DNA from: Firmicutes bacterium UBA911
GTDB lineage: Bacteria > Bacillota > Desulfotomaculia > Desulfotomaculales > Desulforudaceae
Length of the DNA: 31,771 bases
Direction of reading: 5' to 3'
Assembly: GCA_002294005.1 (NCBI GenBank)
Contig: DBEH01000003.1
Span: 1 to 31,771, forward strand
In this document: piece by piece, positions 23,155-30,605 of the stretch
Numbering within the stretch: position 1 is the first letter of the stretch
Layout of the letters: each line of letters begins with the position of its first letter
Notes under the pieces: model-generated
Databases searched by the model: none
Told to the model about the DNA's origin: nothing
Seen by the model: the letters and a program-made list of their open reading frames with translations, nothing else
Position numbers and translations under genes: made by a program

Positions 23155-23183
23155 TTGCCATTTGGCTTCCTTGACGTTATAGA
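23155..23183 (+). promoter_or_regulatory. Promoter of trkAH
   Basis: TTGCCA (23155-23160), 17 bases, TATAGA (23178-23183), 32 bases before the trkA GTG. A GTCCACC / GGTGGAC hairpin (23074-23094) lies upstream. Otherwise 22993-23150 shows nothing recognisable. Confidence 0.6.
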
Positions 23184-23214
23184 TTAGGGAGAATGCCGCA
23201 AAGGGGGTTTTCTG

Positions 23215-24552
23215 GTGCGGGTAACCATTATCGGGGCCGGCAAAGTGGGCCTGGAGATCGCGCGCCGCCTGGACAAGGACAACCACGACATCGTGGTCAT
23301 CGACCGCGACGAGCGCAAGCTGGCCCTGATCGAGCAGCAGATGGACGTGCTCTGCGTGAAGGGGAACGCTTCGAGCGCTTCCGTGCTCACCCTCCCCGAA
23401 GTGCTGAAGAGCGACCTCGTGGCCGCGGTCACCGACTCCGACGAGATCAACATGATCGCCTGCCTGATGGCCAAAAAGCTGGGCGTACCCAAAACGGTGG
23501 CCCGCATCCGCGACCCGGTCTATGTGCGCGACCTGGTGATCCCCAAGGAGGATCTCGGGCTCGACCTGATCATCAACCCCGACTACAGCGCCGCCCTGGA
23601 AATAGCCCGCCTGTTGACGGTGTCCCTGCCGGTGCACACCGAGCCGTTCGCCGACGGCCGGGTCCAGATGGCCGACGTCATCATCGACGAGTCGCACCAG
23701 CACATCGCGAACCAGCGGGTGATGGACATTGACATCCCGGAATCCTGTCTGATCGTGGGCATTTCCCGCAAGGGGCAGATGATTGTGCCGGGCGGCTCGG
23801 ATATGATCATGCCCGGGGACACCCTGTACCTCATCGGGCATGTCGACAGCATCGGCAAGTTCGCCGCACGGCTGAAGCACAAGCGGCATCAAGGCGCAAC
23901 CAACGTGATCATTCTGGGCGGCGGGCGCATCGGCTTCTATCTCGGGGAGAAGCTCTGTTCCCTGGGGCTCAAGCCGAAAATCATCGAGCAGAATCCGGAA
24001 CGCTGCCGGGACCTGGCCGAGCGCCTGCCGGACGCCCTCGTCCTGAGGGGGGACGGTTCTGATATCGAGCTGCTGAAACGGGAGGGTATCCGGGAGACTG
24101 ACGGGTTTGTGGCGGTGACGGGCTTGGACGAGGAAAACTTGCTCGTTGCCTTGCTGGCTAAGCAGTTGGGGGCCAAACAGGTCATCGCCAAGGTCAGCCG
24201 CCCCAACTATACTTCCCTGGTCGAACAATTGGGAGTGGACGCGGCCATCAGTCCGCGCCTGATCATGGCCAGCGCGATCCTCCGTTACATCCGCGGCGGC
24301 CGAATCCTTTCCCTGGTTCTTTTGCTGAACGACCAGGCCGAGGTACTCGAACTGCTGCTAAGCCCAAAAAGCCGCATGGCCGGAAGGCCGATCAGCCGGC
24401 TCGGTCTGCCGGAGGGGATTATCATCGGGGCGATCAAGCGGGGCTCCCAGATCATCATCCCCAAGGGCGACGCGGTGCTGGAGCGCAGCGACCGGCTGGT
24501 GGTGTTCGCCGTCGGACACCACGTGAACGAGATCGAGACCCTGTTCACCTAG
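23215..24552 (+). CDS. trkA: Trk system potassium uptake regulatory protein TrkA
   Basis: Cytoplasmic gating ring of the Trk potassium channel-transporter, 445 residues. It has two RCK halves. The first NAD(H)/nucleotide fold has IIGAGKVGLEIARRL (5-19) with Asp30 (VVIDRDE), followed by an RCK_C domain to about residue 215. The second fold has ILGGGRIGFYLGEKL (233-247), followed by a second RCK_C domain with GAIKRGSQIIIPKGD. This tandem length is that of E. coli TrkA rather than the single-RCK KtrA of Bacillus. Start GTG follows AAAGGGGG. The trkH gene begins 11 bases after the stop. Confidence 0.95.
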   Translation: MRVTIIGAGKVGLEIARRLDKDNHDIVVIDRDERKLALIEQQMDVLCVKGNASSASVLTLPEVLKSDLVAAVTDSDEINMIACLMAKKLGVPKTVARIRDPVYVRDLVIPKEDLGLDLIINPDYSAALEIARLLTVSLPVHTEPFADGRVQMADVIIDESHQHIANQRVMDIDIPESCLIVGISRKGQMIVPGGSDMIMPGDTLYLIGHVDSIGKFAARLKHKRHQGATNVIILGGGRIGFYLGEKLCSLGLKPKIIEQNPERCRDLAERLPDALVLRGDGSDIELLKREGIRETDGFVAVTGLDEENLLVALLAKQLGAKQVIAKVSRPNYTSLVEQLGVDAAISPRLIMASAILRYIRGGRILSLVLLLNDQAEVLELLLSPKSRMAGRPISRLGLPEGIIIGAIKRGSQIIIPKGDAVLERSDRLVVFAVGHHVNEIETLFT

Positions 24553-24563
24553 GAGATGTTGGT

Positions 24564-26006
24564 CTGAACAGGCAACTCGTCTTAAGGATCCTCGGCATCC
24601 TGCTGCTGGGCGAAGCGGCGGCCCTCCTGCTCTGCGTGGGCATCGCCGTCTACTATCAAAGCACCGACGTCGGGGCACTGGCCGTGGGCTGCGCGGTCGC
24701 GGCCCTGGCCGGGATCATCTTGGCCCGGCGCAAGGTTGACTACCGGGACGTCGGCTACCGCGAGGGGTTTGTCGTTGCCGCCCTGGGCTGGTTTCTCACC
24801 GCGCTTTTCGGCTCGGTGCCGTTCGTGATCAGCGGGGCGATCCCCCACCCCGTGGACGCCTTCTTCGAAACCATGTCCGGGTTTACCACCACCGGAGCGT
24901 CCATTCTGACCGACATCGAGGCGCTGCCGCCGGGGCTCCTTTTCTGGCGCAGCCTCACCCACTGGATCGGCGGGATCGGCACCGTCGTCCTGCTGGTCGC
25001 CCTCATCCCCTCGCTGCGGATCGCCGGCATGCAGTTCTACCGCGCCGAGATTACCGGCCCCACCAAGGCCAAGGTGCTGCCCCGGGTCGCCCAGACGTCG
25101 CGCCAGTTGTTCAAGGTGTACATGCTCTTCACCCTGCTCCAGATCCTGGCCTTGCGCGCGGCGGGGCTGAACTGGTTCGACAGCCTGATCCACACGTTCG
25201 GCACGGTGTCGACCGGGGGCTTTTCCAACCGGAACGCAAGCGTGGGCGCCTACGACAGCCTGGCCGTCGAGTTGATCATCGTGTTCTTTATGGTTATCTG
25301 CGGGATGAACTTCGCCCTGCACATCAAGGCCCTGCGGGGCCAACCGGTGGTCATCTGGAAGGACAGCGAAACCCGGGTGTACCTCCTGGCGATGTTGGCG
25401 GCGGTGGCGCTCATCAGCTACAATCTGGTGCAAGCCGCCGGGTACACCGTGGAGACCTCGGTGAGGCACTCCCTCTTCCAGGTGTCCTCGGTCATTACCT
25501 CCACCGGGTTTGCCACCGCCGACTTCGACCGTTGGCCCGACCTGAGCCGCCTGGTACTGCTGCTCCTGATGTTCGTGGGCGCCTGTGCCGGATCGACCGG
25601 GGGCGGCATCAAGGTCATCCGGATCATGGTCCTGTCCAAGCTGGCTCTCCGGCAGCTCCAAAAGCTCATTCATCCCCAGGCCGTCATTCCCATCCGCGTC
25701 GGCCGTTCGATCATCCCCGCGGAGGTCGCCGACAGCGTGCAGGCCTTTCTGACCCTGTACCTGGGCCTGTTCATCGGCGCCGTGCTGGTGATGAGTGCTC
25801 TGGGCCTCGACCTTGTCAGCGCCTTCTCTTCCGTGATCGCCACCTTAAGCAACATCGGCCCAGGGCTCGGCCTGGTCGGCCCGGCCGCCAACTACGCGGA
25901 CGTCCCGGCCGCCGGGAAGCTCGTCCTCTCTTTCTGCATGCTGGCCGGACGCCTGGAGTTGTTCACCGTGCTCGCCCTGTTGAACCCGGGGTTCTGGCGG
26001 AAGTAA
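24564..26006 (+). CDS. trkH: Potassium uptake membrane protein TrkH, probable CTG start
   Basis: Pore-forming subunit, 480 residues. All four selectivity-filter loops are seen: GFTTTGAS, GTVSTGGFS, VITSTGFATAD and TLSNIGPGLG, each between membrane helices of the SKT family. Asp- and Arg-containing helix EITGPTKAKVLPRVAQTSR is also usual. The first ATG/GTG/TTG in frame is GTG 24636, which would cut into the first membrane helix; CTG at 24564 (L-N-R-Q-L-V-L-R-I-L-G) gives the N-terminus expected for TrkH and lies 8 bases after AGGAG. I therefore propose CTG initiation. It is cotranscribed with trkA. Confidence 0.92.
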   Translation: MNRQLVLRILGILLLGEAAALLLCVGIAVYYQSTDVGALAVGCAVAALAGIILARRKVDYRDVGYREGFVVAALGWFLTALFGSVPFVISGAIPHPVDAFFETMSGFTTTGASILTDIEALPPGLLFWRSLTHWIGGIGTVVLLVALIPSLRIAGMQFYRAEITGPTKAKVLPRVAQTSRQLFKVYMLFTLLQILALRAAGLNWFDSLIHTFGTVSTGGFSNRNASVGAYDSLAVELIIVFFMVICGMNFALHIKALRGQPVVIWKDSETRVYLLAMLAAVALISYNLVQAAGYTVETSVRHSLFQVSSVITSTGFATADFDRWPDLSRLVLLLLMFVGACAGSTGGGIKVIRIMVLSKLALRQLQKLIHPQAVIPIRVGRSIIPAEVADSVQAFLTLYLGLFIGAVLVMSALGLDLVSAFSSVIATLSNIGPGLGLVGPAANYADVPAAGKLVLSFCMLAGRLELFTVLALLNPGFWRK

Positions 26007-26084
26007 GTTCACCGTACACGCAGGTAGCCCAGCCGCCTCCCAGATCAGCCGCTTCGTTCCGGCGGAAGTAAGTTCAACGCACAC
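25992..26084 (+). repeat. Direct duplication of the trkH 3' end
   Basis: The 28 bases at 25992-26019, spanning the trkH stop, recur at 26057-26084 with three mismatches (shared core GGCGGAAGTAAGTTCA). The second copy is non-coding. It marks a small local duplication or slipped rearrangement in the trkH-GGDEF spacer. Confidence 0.7.
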
Positions 26085-26169
26085 CACGGCGTAACCACCG
26101 GGCGCCAAAAACCTGCCCTCGGCCCGCAAGGCCGGCGTTCCGGTGAGGCGCTTCCGCTCTAACTCGCCT

Positions 26170-27393
26170 CTAACTCGCCACCCGGTTCCGCCCATTCTTC
26201 TTGGCCCGGTACAGGGCGGCGTCCGCCGCCTGAATGACTTCTTCGGGGGCGCCGTGTTCCTTCTTCCTTTCGGAAACGCCGATGCTGACGGTTATCTTCA
26301 CTTTTCCCCGGGCGGTTTTCTTCTTGTTCGCCTGCCGGGGTTTCTTTTTGGGCCGGTCCTTTCCCCGCAGGATAAACGGCCTTGCGGCGATGGCCTTCCT
26401 CAGCTCTTCAAGGTGTGCCGCCGTTTCTTCCACTGTCCTTCCCGGAAAGACAATGGTGAACTCTTCGCCCCCGTACCGGAACGGCCGGCCCCCTCCGGAA
26501 ATCTGCCGCAACGCCGCGGCCACAAACTTCAGGGCCTGGTCTCCCACGGCGTGCCCGTACCGGTCATTGACCTGCTTGAACAAGTCGATGTCCACCATGG
26601 CGATCGTGTAGTCTGGGCCAAGCTTCATCGTTTCCTGCCGGAGGGCGCGCCGGCCGGGGAGCCCGGTCAGTTCGTCCAGATAAGCCATGGCGTACGCCTG
26701 GTGAATAAGGGCGATGACCAGCAGAAGCCCGGCCACGGCAAAAAACAAGGGGGGGGCTGTTCCGGCGTTGAAATGAAAGGCGAGCAATAGTGCGGTCAGT
26801 GCTCCGGCAAGACAACTGTCCAGGAAAGAACTGCGCCAGAAGTGCCTGGTGCCCAGTGCCAGAAATGCGGTCAGAAACATCAGGATGGACAGTTGGGGCA
26901 ACGGGGTGGCCACCCCAATACCGGTCTTCAGCAGGGGGGCACCGAGGACCTCCACAATGTCCGCATCTCCGGACGACAGCACACCCGCGACCAGGGCCAG
27001 TTGCACGAAAATGGCGGCGAAGCAGGCTTTTCCCCTGGGGGTTGAGATTCCCCGTTCTTTGAGGAAGGCCAACACCAGGATGTTCAACGGCAGCAGAAAA
27101 GTCGCCGCCAGGTAGACCGTGCTTCGGTAGAAACCCGCGTCAAAACCCGGGGGATGATAGCTAAACACAAAGAAGTAACCGGCTGAAAGCGCGAGGGTGG
27201 TGAAGAAGAGCCGGCCCTGGTGAAACCACCAACTGAGAACCAACCCCACCAGGAACACGCCGTGTGGTGAGTACCGTATCAGCGGCCCCAGTGCGGGGTC
27301 GGTCTCCACGTTCACCAGCCAAACGCAGGAAAGCGCCACCACCCCAAACGGCACTGCCAGCAAGGCCAGCGGTTTTGTGATGCCCGACTTCAT
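26170..27393 (-). CDS. Membrane diguanylate cyclase (GGDEF domain)
   Basis: Makes cyclic di-GMP from two GTP. The 407 residues start with about eight membrane segments (residues 6-235, an MHYT- or 7TM-like sensor region of no recognised family) and end in a GGDEF domain (about 245-405): DELTGLPGRRAL, DIDLFKQVNDRYGHAVGDQAL and the active-site RYGGEEF, catalytically plausible. No RxxD inhibitory site precedes GGEEF, so product feedback of the classic kind is not expected. A Lys-rich insertion (RPKKKPRQANKKKTARGK) splits the domain before ITVSIGVS. ATG 27393 is chosen because upstream residues of the open frame are out of character; its ribosome site is weak. Confidence 0.88.
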   Translation of the reverse strand: MKSGITKPLALLAVPFGVVALSCVWLVNVETDPALGPLIRYSPHGVFLVGLVLSWWFHQGRLFFTTLALSAGYFFVFSYHPPGFDAGFYRSTVYLAATFLLPLNILVLAFLKERGISTPRGKACFAAIFVQLALVAGVLSSGDADIVEVLGAPLLKTGIGVATPLPQLSILMFLTAFLALGTRHFWRSSFLDSCLAGALTALLLAFHFNAGTAPPLFFAVAGLLLVIALIHQAYAMAYLDELTGLPGRRALRQETMKLGPDYTIAMVDIDLFKQVNDRYGHAVGDQALKFVAAALRQISGGGRPFRYGGEEFTIVFPGRTVEETAAHLEELRKAIAARPFILRGKDRPKKKPRQANKKKTARGKVKITVSIGVSERKKEHGAPEEVIQAADAALYRAKKNGRNRVAS

Positions 27394-27490
27394 GGCCCGT
27401 CCATCCGTTCGACATTCATGTCCTTTTGGAGAGAGAATTCGCGGCAATTGGAGGAATTCCTTGTCAAATTCGGGATAGCGGCGACTCTCC

Positions 27491-27952
27491 CTATTTGCCG
27501 AGAGTCGCCCGGATGACGTCCTGACGGCTGATGATCCCCAGGAGTCTTTTGTCGGCGTCGACCACCGGCACCCGGTTGATGTTGCGGTCCACGATGATGG
27601 TGGCCACCTCCTCAATGGACGCGTCCGGCCCCACCGTGTAGAGCTTGGTGGACATCAGCTCGTCCACCTTCTGGGCGACGGTGCGCCTGATCTCCTCGAT
27701 GAAACGCTTGGGCTTCTCCAGGTAGATGAGGCTGTCGAAAATCATCACGAAAAGCGGTGCCCGCACTTTCTTCTCCCGGAATACCAGGTCCCCTTCGGTC
27801 ACCACCCCGACCAGCTTCCCGTCCTTGTCCACCACGGGCAACCCGCTGATGTGGTGCTCCAGCAGCAACTGCGCCACCTTTTCCACGTTGTCGTCGGGAT
27901 GGACGGTGACGACCTCGGTGGTCATTATGTCTTTGGCCAGCATCTTGGACAT
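27491..27952 (-). CDS. Protein with paired CBS domains
   Basis: A 153-residue Bateman module: CBS1 at about 5-60 (AKDIMTTEVVTVHPDDNV, ISGLPVVDKDGKLVGVVTEGDL) and CBS2 at about 95-152 (VDELMSTKLYTVGPDASI, INRVPVVDADKRLLGIISRQDV). A 30-residue insertion (VRAPLFVMIFDSLIYLEKPKRF) joins them, a feature of a stand-alone clostridial/bacillar class. Such proteins bind adenine nucleotides and regulate unknown partners. ATG 27952 is chosen with AAGGGTG 7 bases upstream; the frame continues far upstream without coding character. Confidence 0.9.
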   Translation of the reverse strand: MSKMLAKDIMTTEVVTVHPDDNVEKVAQLLLEHHISGLPVVDKDGKLVGVVTEGDLVFREKKVRAPLFVMIFDSLIYLEKPKRFIEEIRRTVAQKVDELMSTKLYTVGPDASIEEVATIIVDRNINRVPVVDADKRLLGIISRQDVIRATLGK

Positions 27953-28071
27953 CCTGCTCACCCTTTCGCTTTCCATACCTATTTCATACCATTTTTCGGC
28001 CCTGGTTGTCCACCGGGTCCGGTTTCCAGGCCCGGTGCGCCGGGGCCGGAGCGAACCCGGTTTGGTCGGAT

Positions 28072-28953
28072 TCACTCGTCCGCAAACCTCATCAACTGGT
28101 CCCTGCTGAAAGTCCACTCGGGGGTCTTCAGTGTTCCCCCGAAGTCCAGCGCATACCACGGGCTGAGGCCGGCGTCCCCGGGGTTCTTCAATATGTGGAT
28201 GTCCTGGGCCGGCATGTAGCTCTGGGCAATAATGAAGAGCTTTTCCCCGGTGGCTTTGTTTTCGGCCAGGTCGACCACGATCACACAATGGCCCGGGTCG
28301 GGACCCTTCAGGAACACGTCCCCGATCCTCATTTCCGCCACAGGTACCTGATTCATTTCCCCGGCCAAAGAGAGGGTCCCCGCGTAGGCGAAAACCATGT
28401 CCAGATACCTGCGGAAACTGCCGTAGTCGTTGGAATAACCCGTCCTGCCGACCCAGTAGGCCCTGTTCCCCTCCACCACGATCCTGTTTCCCTGCATCCA
28501 GGTGACGTAGTCGGCCCTGAAACCGTTGGTGAAGTTGAAGTGGATCTTACTGTACAGCCCCTTTTCGTACAGGTATTCGGCCCGCAACCGGATGACCGCG
28601 TCGGCGCACTGCTGCAGGTCCCTCTCCCCCACGTCAATGTCGACTACCGCCTCGTGGACGTTCAAGGACTTGACCGATCCGTCGTAATGCTTGACGGGTG
28701 AGCCGTGCGGCTTTAAAGGCAGGTCTCTCAAGTACTGCTGGAAGGACCCCTCCGCGATCTCCACCCGCGTGTACCCGTCGGGAGGATTGAATCTCTCCCT
28801 GATGGTCGTGCCAGCCTGATTCAATGCGGTGCCGAGCTGCTCCCGTGCCGGCGGGGCCTCTACGCCCGGGGCTTCGGTCCCCGGAACCCGGGTACAGGAT
28901 GCCGGGAGGACAACCAGTCCGAGCAGCATCACTCCGAGCAGCAACCGTCTCAT
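28072..28953 (-). CDS. DUF4846 lipoprotein
   Basis: A 293-residue exported protein of unknown function. The N-terminus MRRLLLGVMLLGLVVLPASC is a lipoprotein signal with Cys20 as the lipidated residue, followed by a Pro/Glu-rich spacer. From about residue 60 it has DUF4846 features: FNPPDGYTRVEIAEGSFQQYL, LRDLPLKPHGSPVKHYDG, AVVDIDVGERDLQQCADAV, MRLRAEYL-type helix, and a C-terminal GHCVIVVDLAENKATGEKLF. The Gly-His-Cys-Val... segment and AQSYMPAQDIHILKNP recall a papain-like fold (NlpC-type), which is speculation. Start ATG follows AAGGAG by 8 bases. Confidence 0.82.
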   Translation of the reverse strand: MRRLLLGVMLLGLVVLPASCTRVPGTEAPGVEAPPAREQLGTALNQAGTTIRERFNPPDGYTRVEIAEGSFQQYLRDLPLKPHGSPVKHYDGSVKSLNVHEAVVDIDVGERDLQQCADAVIRLRAEYLYEKGLYSKIHFNFTNGFRADYVTWMQGNRIVVEGNRAYWVGRTGYSNDYGSFRRYLDMVFAYAGTLSLAGEMNQVPVAEMRIGDVFLKGPDPGHCVIVVDLAENKATGEKLFIIAQSYMPAQDIHILKNPGDAGLSPWYALDFGGTLKTPEWTFSRDQLMRFADE

Positions 28954-29044
28954 CCGAAGCACTCCTTCATAACCATTGGGGCCGCTTAACCTGATTGAGA
29001 CCTTGTCGGGGATAGACAGCCGGTCCGGGGGTAAGAAGCTCTTG

Positions 29045-29179
29045 TCAGCCGCGCTCATAGACCTCACGCCGGTGACCGACCTTGACCACGACTATGATAA
29101 GCTCTTCGCTCCGAATCTCATAAATGATCCGGCAAGCTCCTTGACGCATACGATGGCCCGGCTTTGATGCCGTTCCGGC
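29045..29179 (-). pseudogene. C-terminal remnant of a RelE/ParE-family toxin
   Basis: Too short to stand out as a gene. From 29179 the minus strand reads GTASKPGHRMRQGACRIIY, then EIRSEELIIVVVKVGHRREV to YERG and TGA at 29045-29047. This is the conserved C-terminal half of RelE (usually RMRQGDYRIIYEI...VVKVGHRREVY). About half of the toxin and the whole antitoxin are missing: upstream lies a GGCGTTAACGCC palindrome (29177-29188) and then the rubrerythrin gene. An internal ATG at 29149 would give 34 residues without a ribosome site, so I take it for a dead fragment. Confidence 0.8.
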
Positions 29180-29227
29180 GTTAACGCCTGTTAACGCCTA
29201 AAAGGCGCTCCAATCAATGAGTCGCAG

Positions 29228-29782
29228 TTACGCTTTCGGGAAGTACCTTCTCAAGAGGCCGTAGAAAGCCATGCAGTGTCTGGCTTCGTCTTTGCAGGCT
29301 TCGTGAATGGCATCGTGGATGGCGTCCTGTCCTGCCTGCTTGGAGCGGGTGGCGATCTCCTTTTTCCCCCGGTTGGCCCCGGCTTCGCCGTCCACCAGTT
29401 TTTGTAAGTTATCCGCGGTGCTTTCGCTTAATCCTTCCCCCAGGAGTTCGGCAAAGCGGGCCGCGTGGTACGCTTCTTCCCAGGCGATACGCTTCATCGT
29501 TTCGGCGACCTCCGGATAGCCCTCCCGCTCGGCCTGACGGGCCATGGCGATGTACAGGCCCACCTCCATGCACTCTCCCTTGAACTGCATGCGCAGATCC
29601 TCTTCAAAACCCGAATCTTTGGCCACCCCAACTCTGTTCCAGTCCACAAGGTCCGGGCCGGAGGTGCCGGAGGTGGTCATCAACTCGAATCTTTCCTCGG
29701 GGGCACCACAGGTGGGACACTTCTCCGGTGGTGCTTCTCCCTCGCGGACGTACCCGCAGACTTTGCACCGCCATTTTTTCAT
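29228..29782 (-). CDS. Reverse rubrerythrin (rubredoxin domain first)
   Basis: Peroxide-detoxifying diiron protein, 184 residues. A rubredoxin-like domain comes first (Cys6, Cys9, Cys22, Cys25: WRCKVCGY...EKCPTCGAP), then a four-helix diiron domain with EDLRMQFKGECMEVGLY, IAWEEAYHAARFAELL and HEACKDEARHCMAFYGLL carrying the Glu/His ligands. Ordinary rubrerythrins have the rubredoxin part last; this order is the reverse rubrerythrin known from Clostridium. ATG at 29782 is preferred, 8 bases after AGGAGGT; the TTG three codons earlier touches that site. The PerR-like gene lies 137 bases upstream in the same direction. Confidence 0.93.
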   Translation of the reverse strand: MKKWRCKVCGYVREGEAPPEKCPTCGAPEERFELMTTSGTSGPDLVDWNRVGVAKDSGFEEDLRMQFKGECMEVGLYIAMARQAEREGYPEVAETMKRIAWEEAYHAARFAELLGEGLSESTADNLQKLVDGEAGANRGKKEIATRSKQAGQDAIHDAIHEACKDEARHCMAFYGLLRRYFPKA

Positions 29783-29919
29783 GTTCTGCAACCTCCTTGA
29801 AACAATTTTGAATGTTCGGTAGGCTCCACGGAATCAACACCGGTCGTGGTCTTTATTCCAAAGGCCTCATTTTGACCACCGTTTTCAAATAATTGTCCGG
29901 TACTCCGCCAAGGTGGCGA

Positions 29920-30342
29920 TCACTGGTTGCTGCCCCTATCCCTCTCCCGGCATCTTGGGCAAATCCCATAAAAATAAGGTGCGTACTTTTCCACGAAATA
30001 GCCCTTTGTCTGGAGCGGAGCCTGTATTTCCAAAGGGCCAGTCTCCACATCGTCAATGGCGCCGCAAATCCGGCACAGGAAGTGGCCGTGGGGGGCGGGG
30101 TTTGGGTCGAAGTGCCGCTTGTTCGCTCTTATCCTTATTTCCTGCAATTCCCCGGCTCCGGCCAATACCTCGAGGGTATTGTAGACCGTCGTCAGGGACA
30201 AGGAGGGATACCGGGACTTCAATTGCTTGTATATGTCTTCCGCGGACGGGTGTTCCGTATTGCCTTCAAGTACCTCAAGGATCGCCAGCCGCTGGGGAGT
30301 CAGTTTCAGCCCCAATTCCCTCAGCCTGGGTATTGATATCAT
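29920..30342 (-). CDS. perR: PerR-like Fur-family peroxide-stress regulator
   Basis: A 140-residue metal-dependent repressor. The winged-helix part (1-80) contains KLTPQRLAILEVLEGNTEHPSAEDIYKQL and LSLTTVYNTLEVL. His31 (EHPSAEDIY), His77 (RHFDP), Asp79, His85 and His87 (PHGHFLC) are placed as regulatory-metal ligands, and Cys90/Cys93 and Cys128/Cys131 form the structural zinc site of PerR-type proteins. An Asp in the PerR-specific ligand position (FDPNPAPHGH) favours PerR over Fur, as does the neighbouring rubrerythrin. In the family, peroxide oxidises a ligand histidine and lifts repression. Start ATG has AGGAGA 12 bases upstream. Confidence 0.88.
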   Translation of the reverse strand: MISIPRLRELGLKLTPQRLAILEVLEGNTEHPSAEDIYKQLKSRYPSLSLTTVYNTLEVLAGAGELQEIRIRANKRHFDPNPAPHGHFLCRICGAIDDVETGPLEIQAPLQTKGYFVEKYAPYFYGICPRCRERDRGSNQ

Positions 30343-30366
30343 TACTCTATTAAATCTCCTGTTGTT

Positions 30367-30403
30367 TTGTTATTATTATAAATAAGCAGTCCCGGATTGT
30401 CAA
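30367..30403 (-). promoter_or_regulatory. Consensus promoter with PerR box before the PerR-like gene
   Basis: On the minus strand TTGACA (30403-30398), 17 bases and TATAAT (30380-30375). TTATAATAATAACAA (30381-30367) agrees with the PerR box TTATAATNATTATAA at 12 of 14 defined positions and covers the -10, so autorepression is likely. Confidence 0.8.
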
Positions 30404-30510
30404 CCACTTTCTCAGCGAAAGTATTCCCCGTGCGACGAGCCGCTGCCCGCCCGGTTTTTGAGTTGTCCTCTGAGGCGGCGCGTGACGGCGTCGTCCGCCG
30501 GAATGAGGAG

Positions 30511-30605
30511 TTAGAGGGCCTGCTCCATGTCGCTGGTCAGGTCACCCGCGTCCCCGATGCCGACCGAGAGCCGCAGCAGGGAGTCAGACTCGCTAAGTCC
30601 AGGCG
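30511..30605 (-). pseudogene. 3' remnant of a Cys/Met-metabolism PLP enzyme gene
   Basis: The minus strand reads TPGLSESDSLLRLSVGIGDA, then GDLTSDMEQAL and stop TAA at 30511-30513. This is the C-terminal end of cystathionine gamma-synthase / O-acetylhomoserine sulfhydrylase-type enzymes (usual form: RLSVGIEDxxDLIxDLEQAL). Only about 31 codons are left; the upstream part has been replaced by the deacetylase gene, whose stop (30593-30595) lies within it. It is evidence of a deletion junction. Confidence 0.75.

Noticed and set aside
21074..23161. A 695-codon open frame on the minus strand opposite the fusion gene
   Set aside because: It is a shadow: its product is His/Arg/Gly/Gln-rich without any family motif, whereas the plus frame has clear GGCT and GT4 motifs.
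28976..29167. A 63-codon plus-strand frame over the relE remnant
   Set aside because: No motif and no ribosome site; the opposite strand carries the RelE signature.
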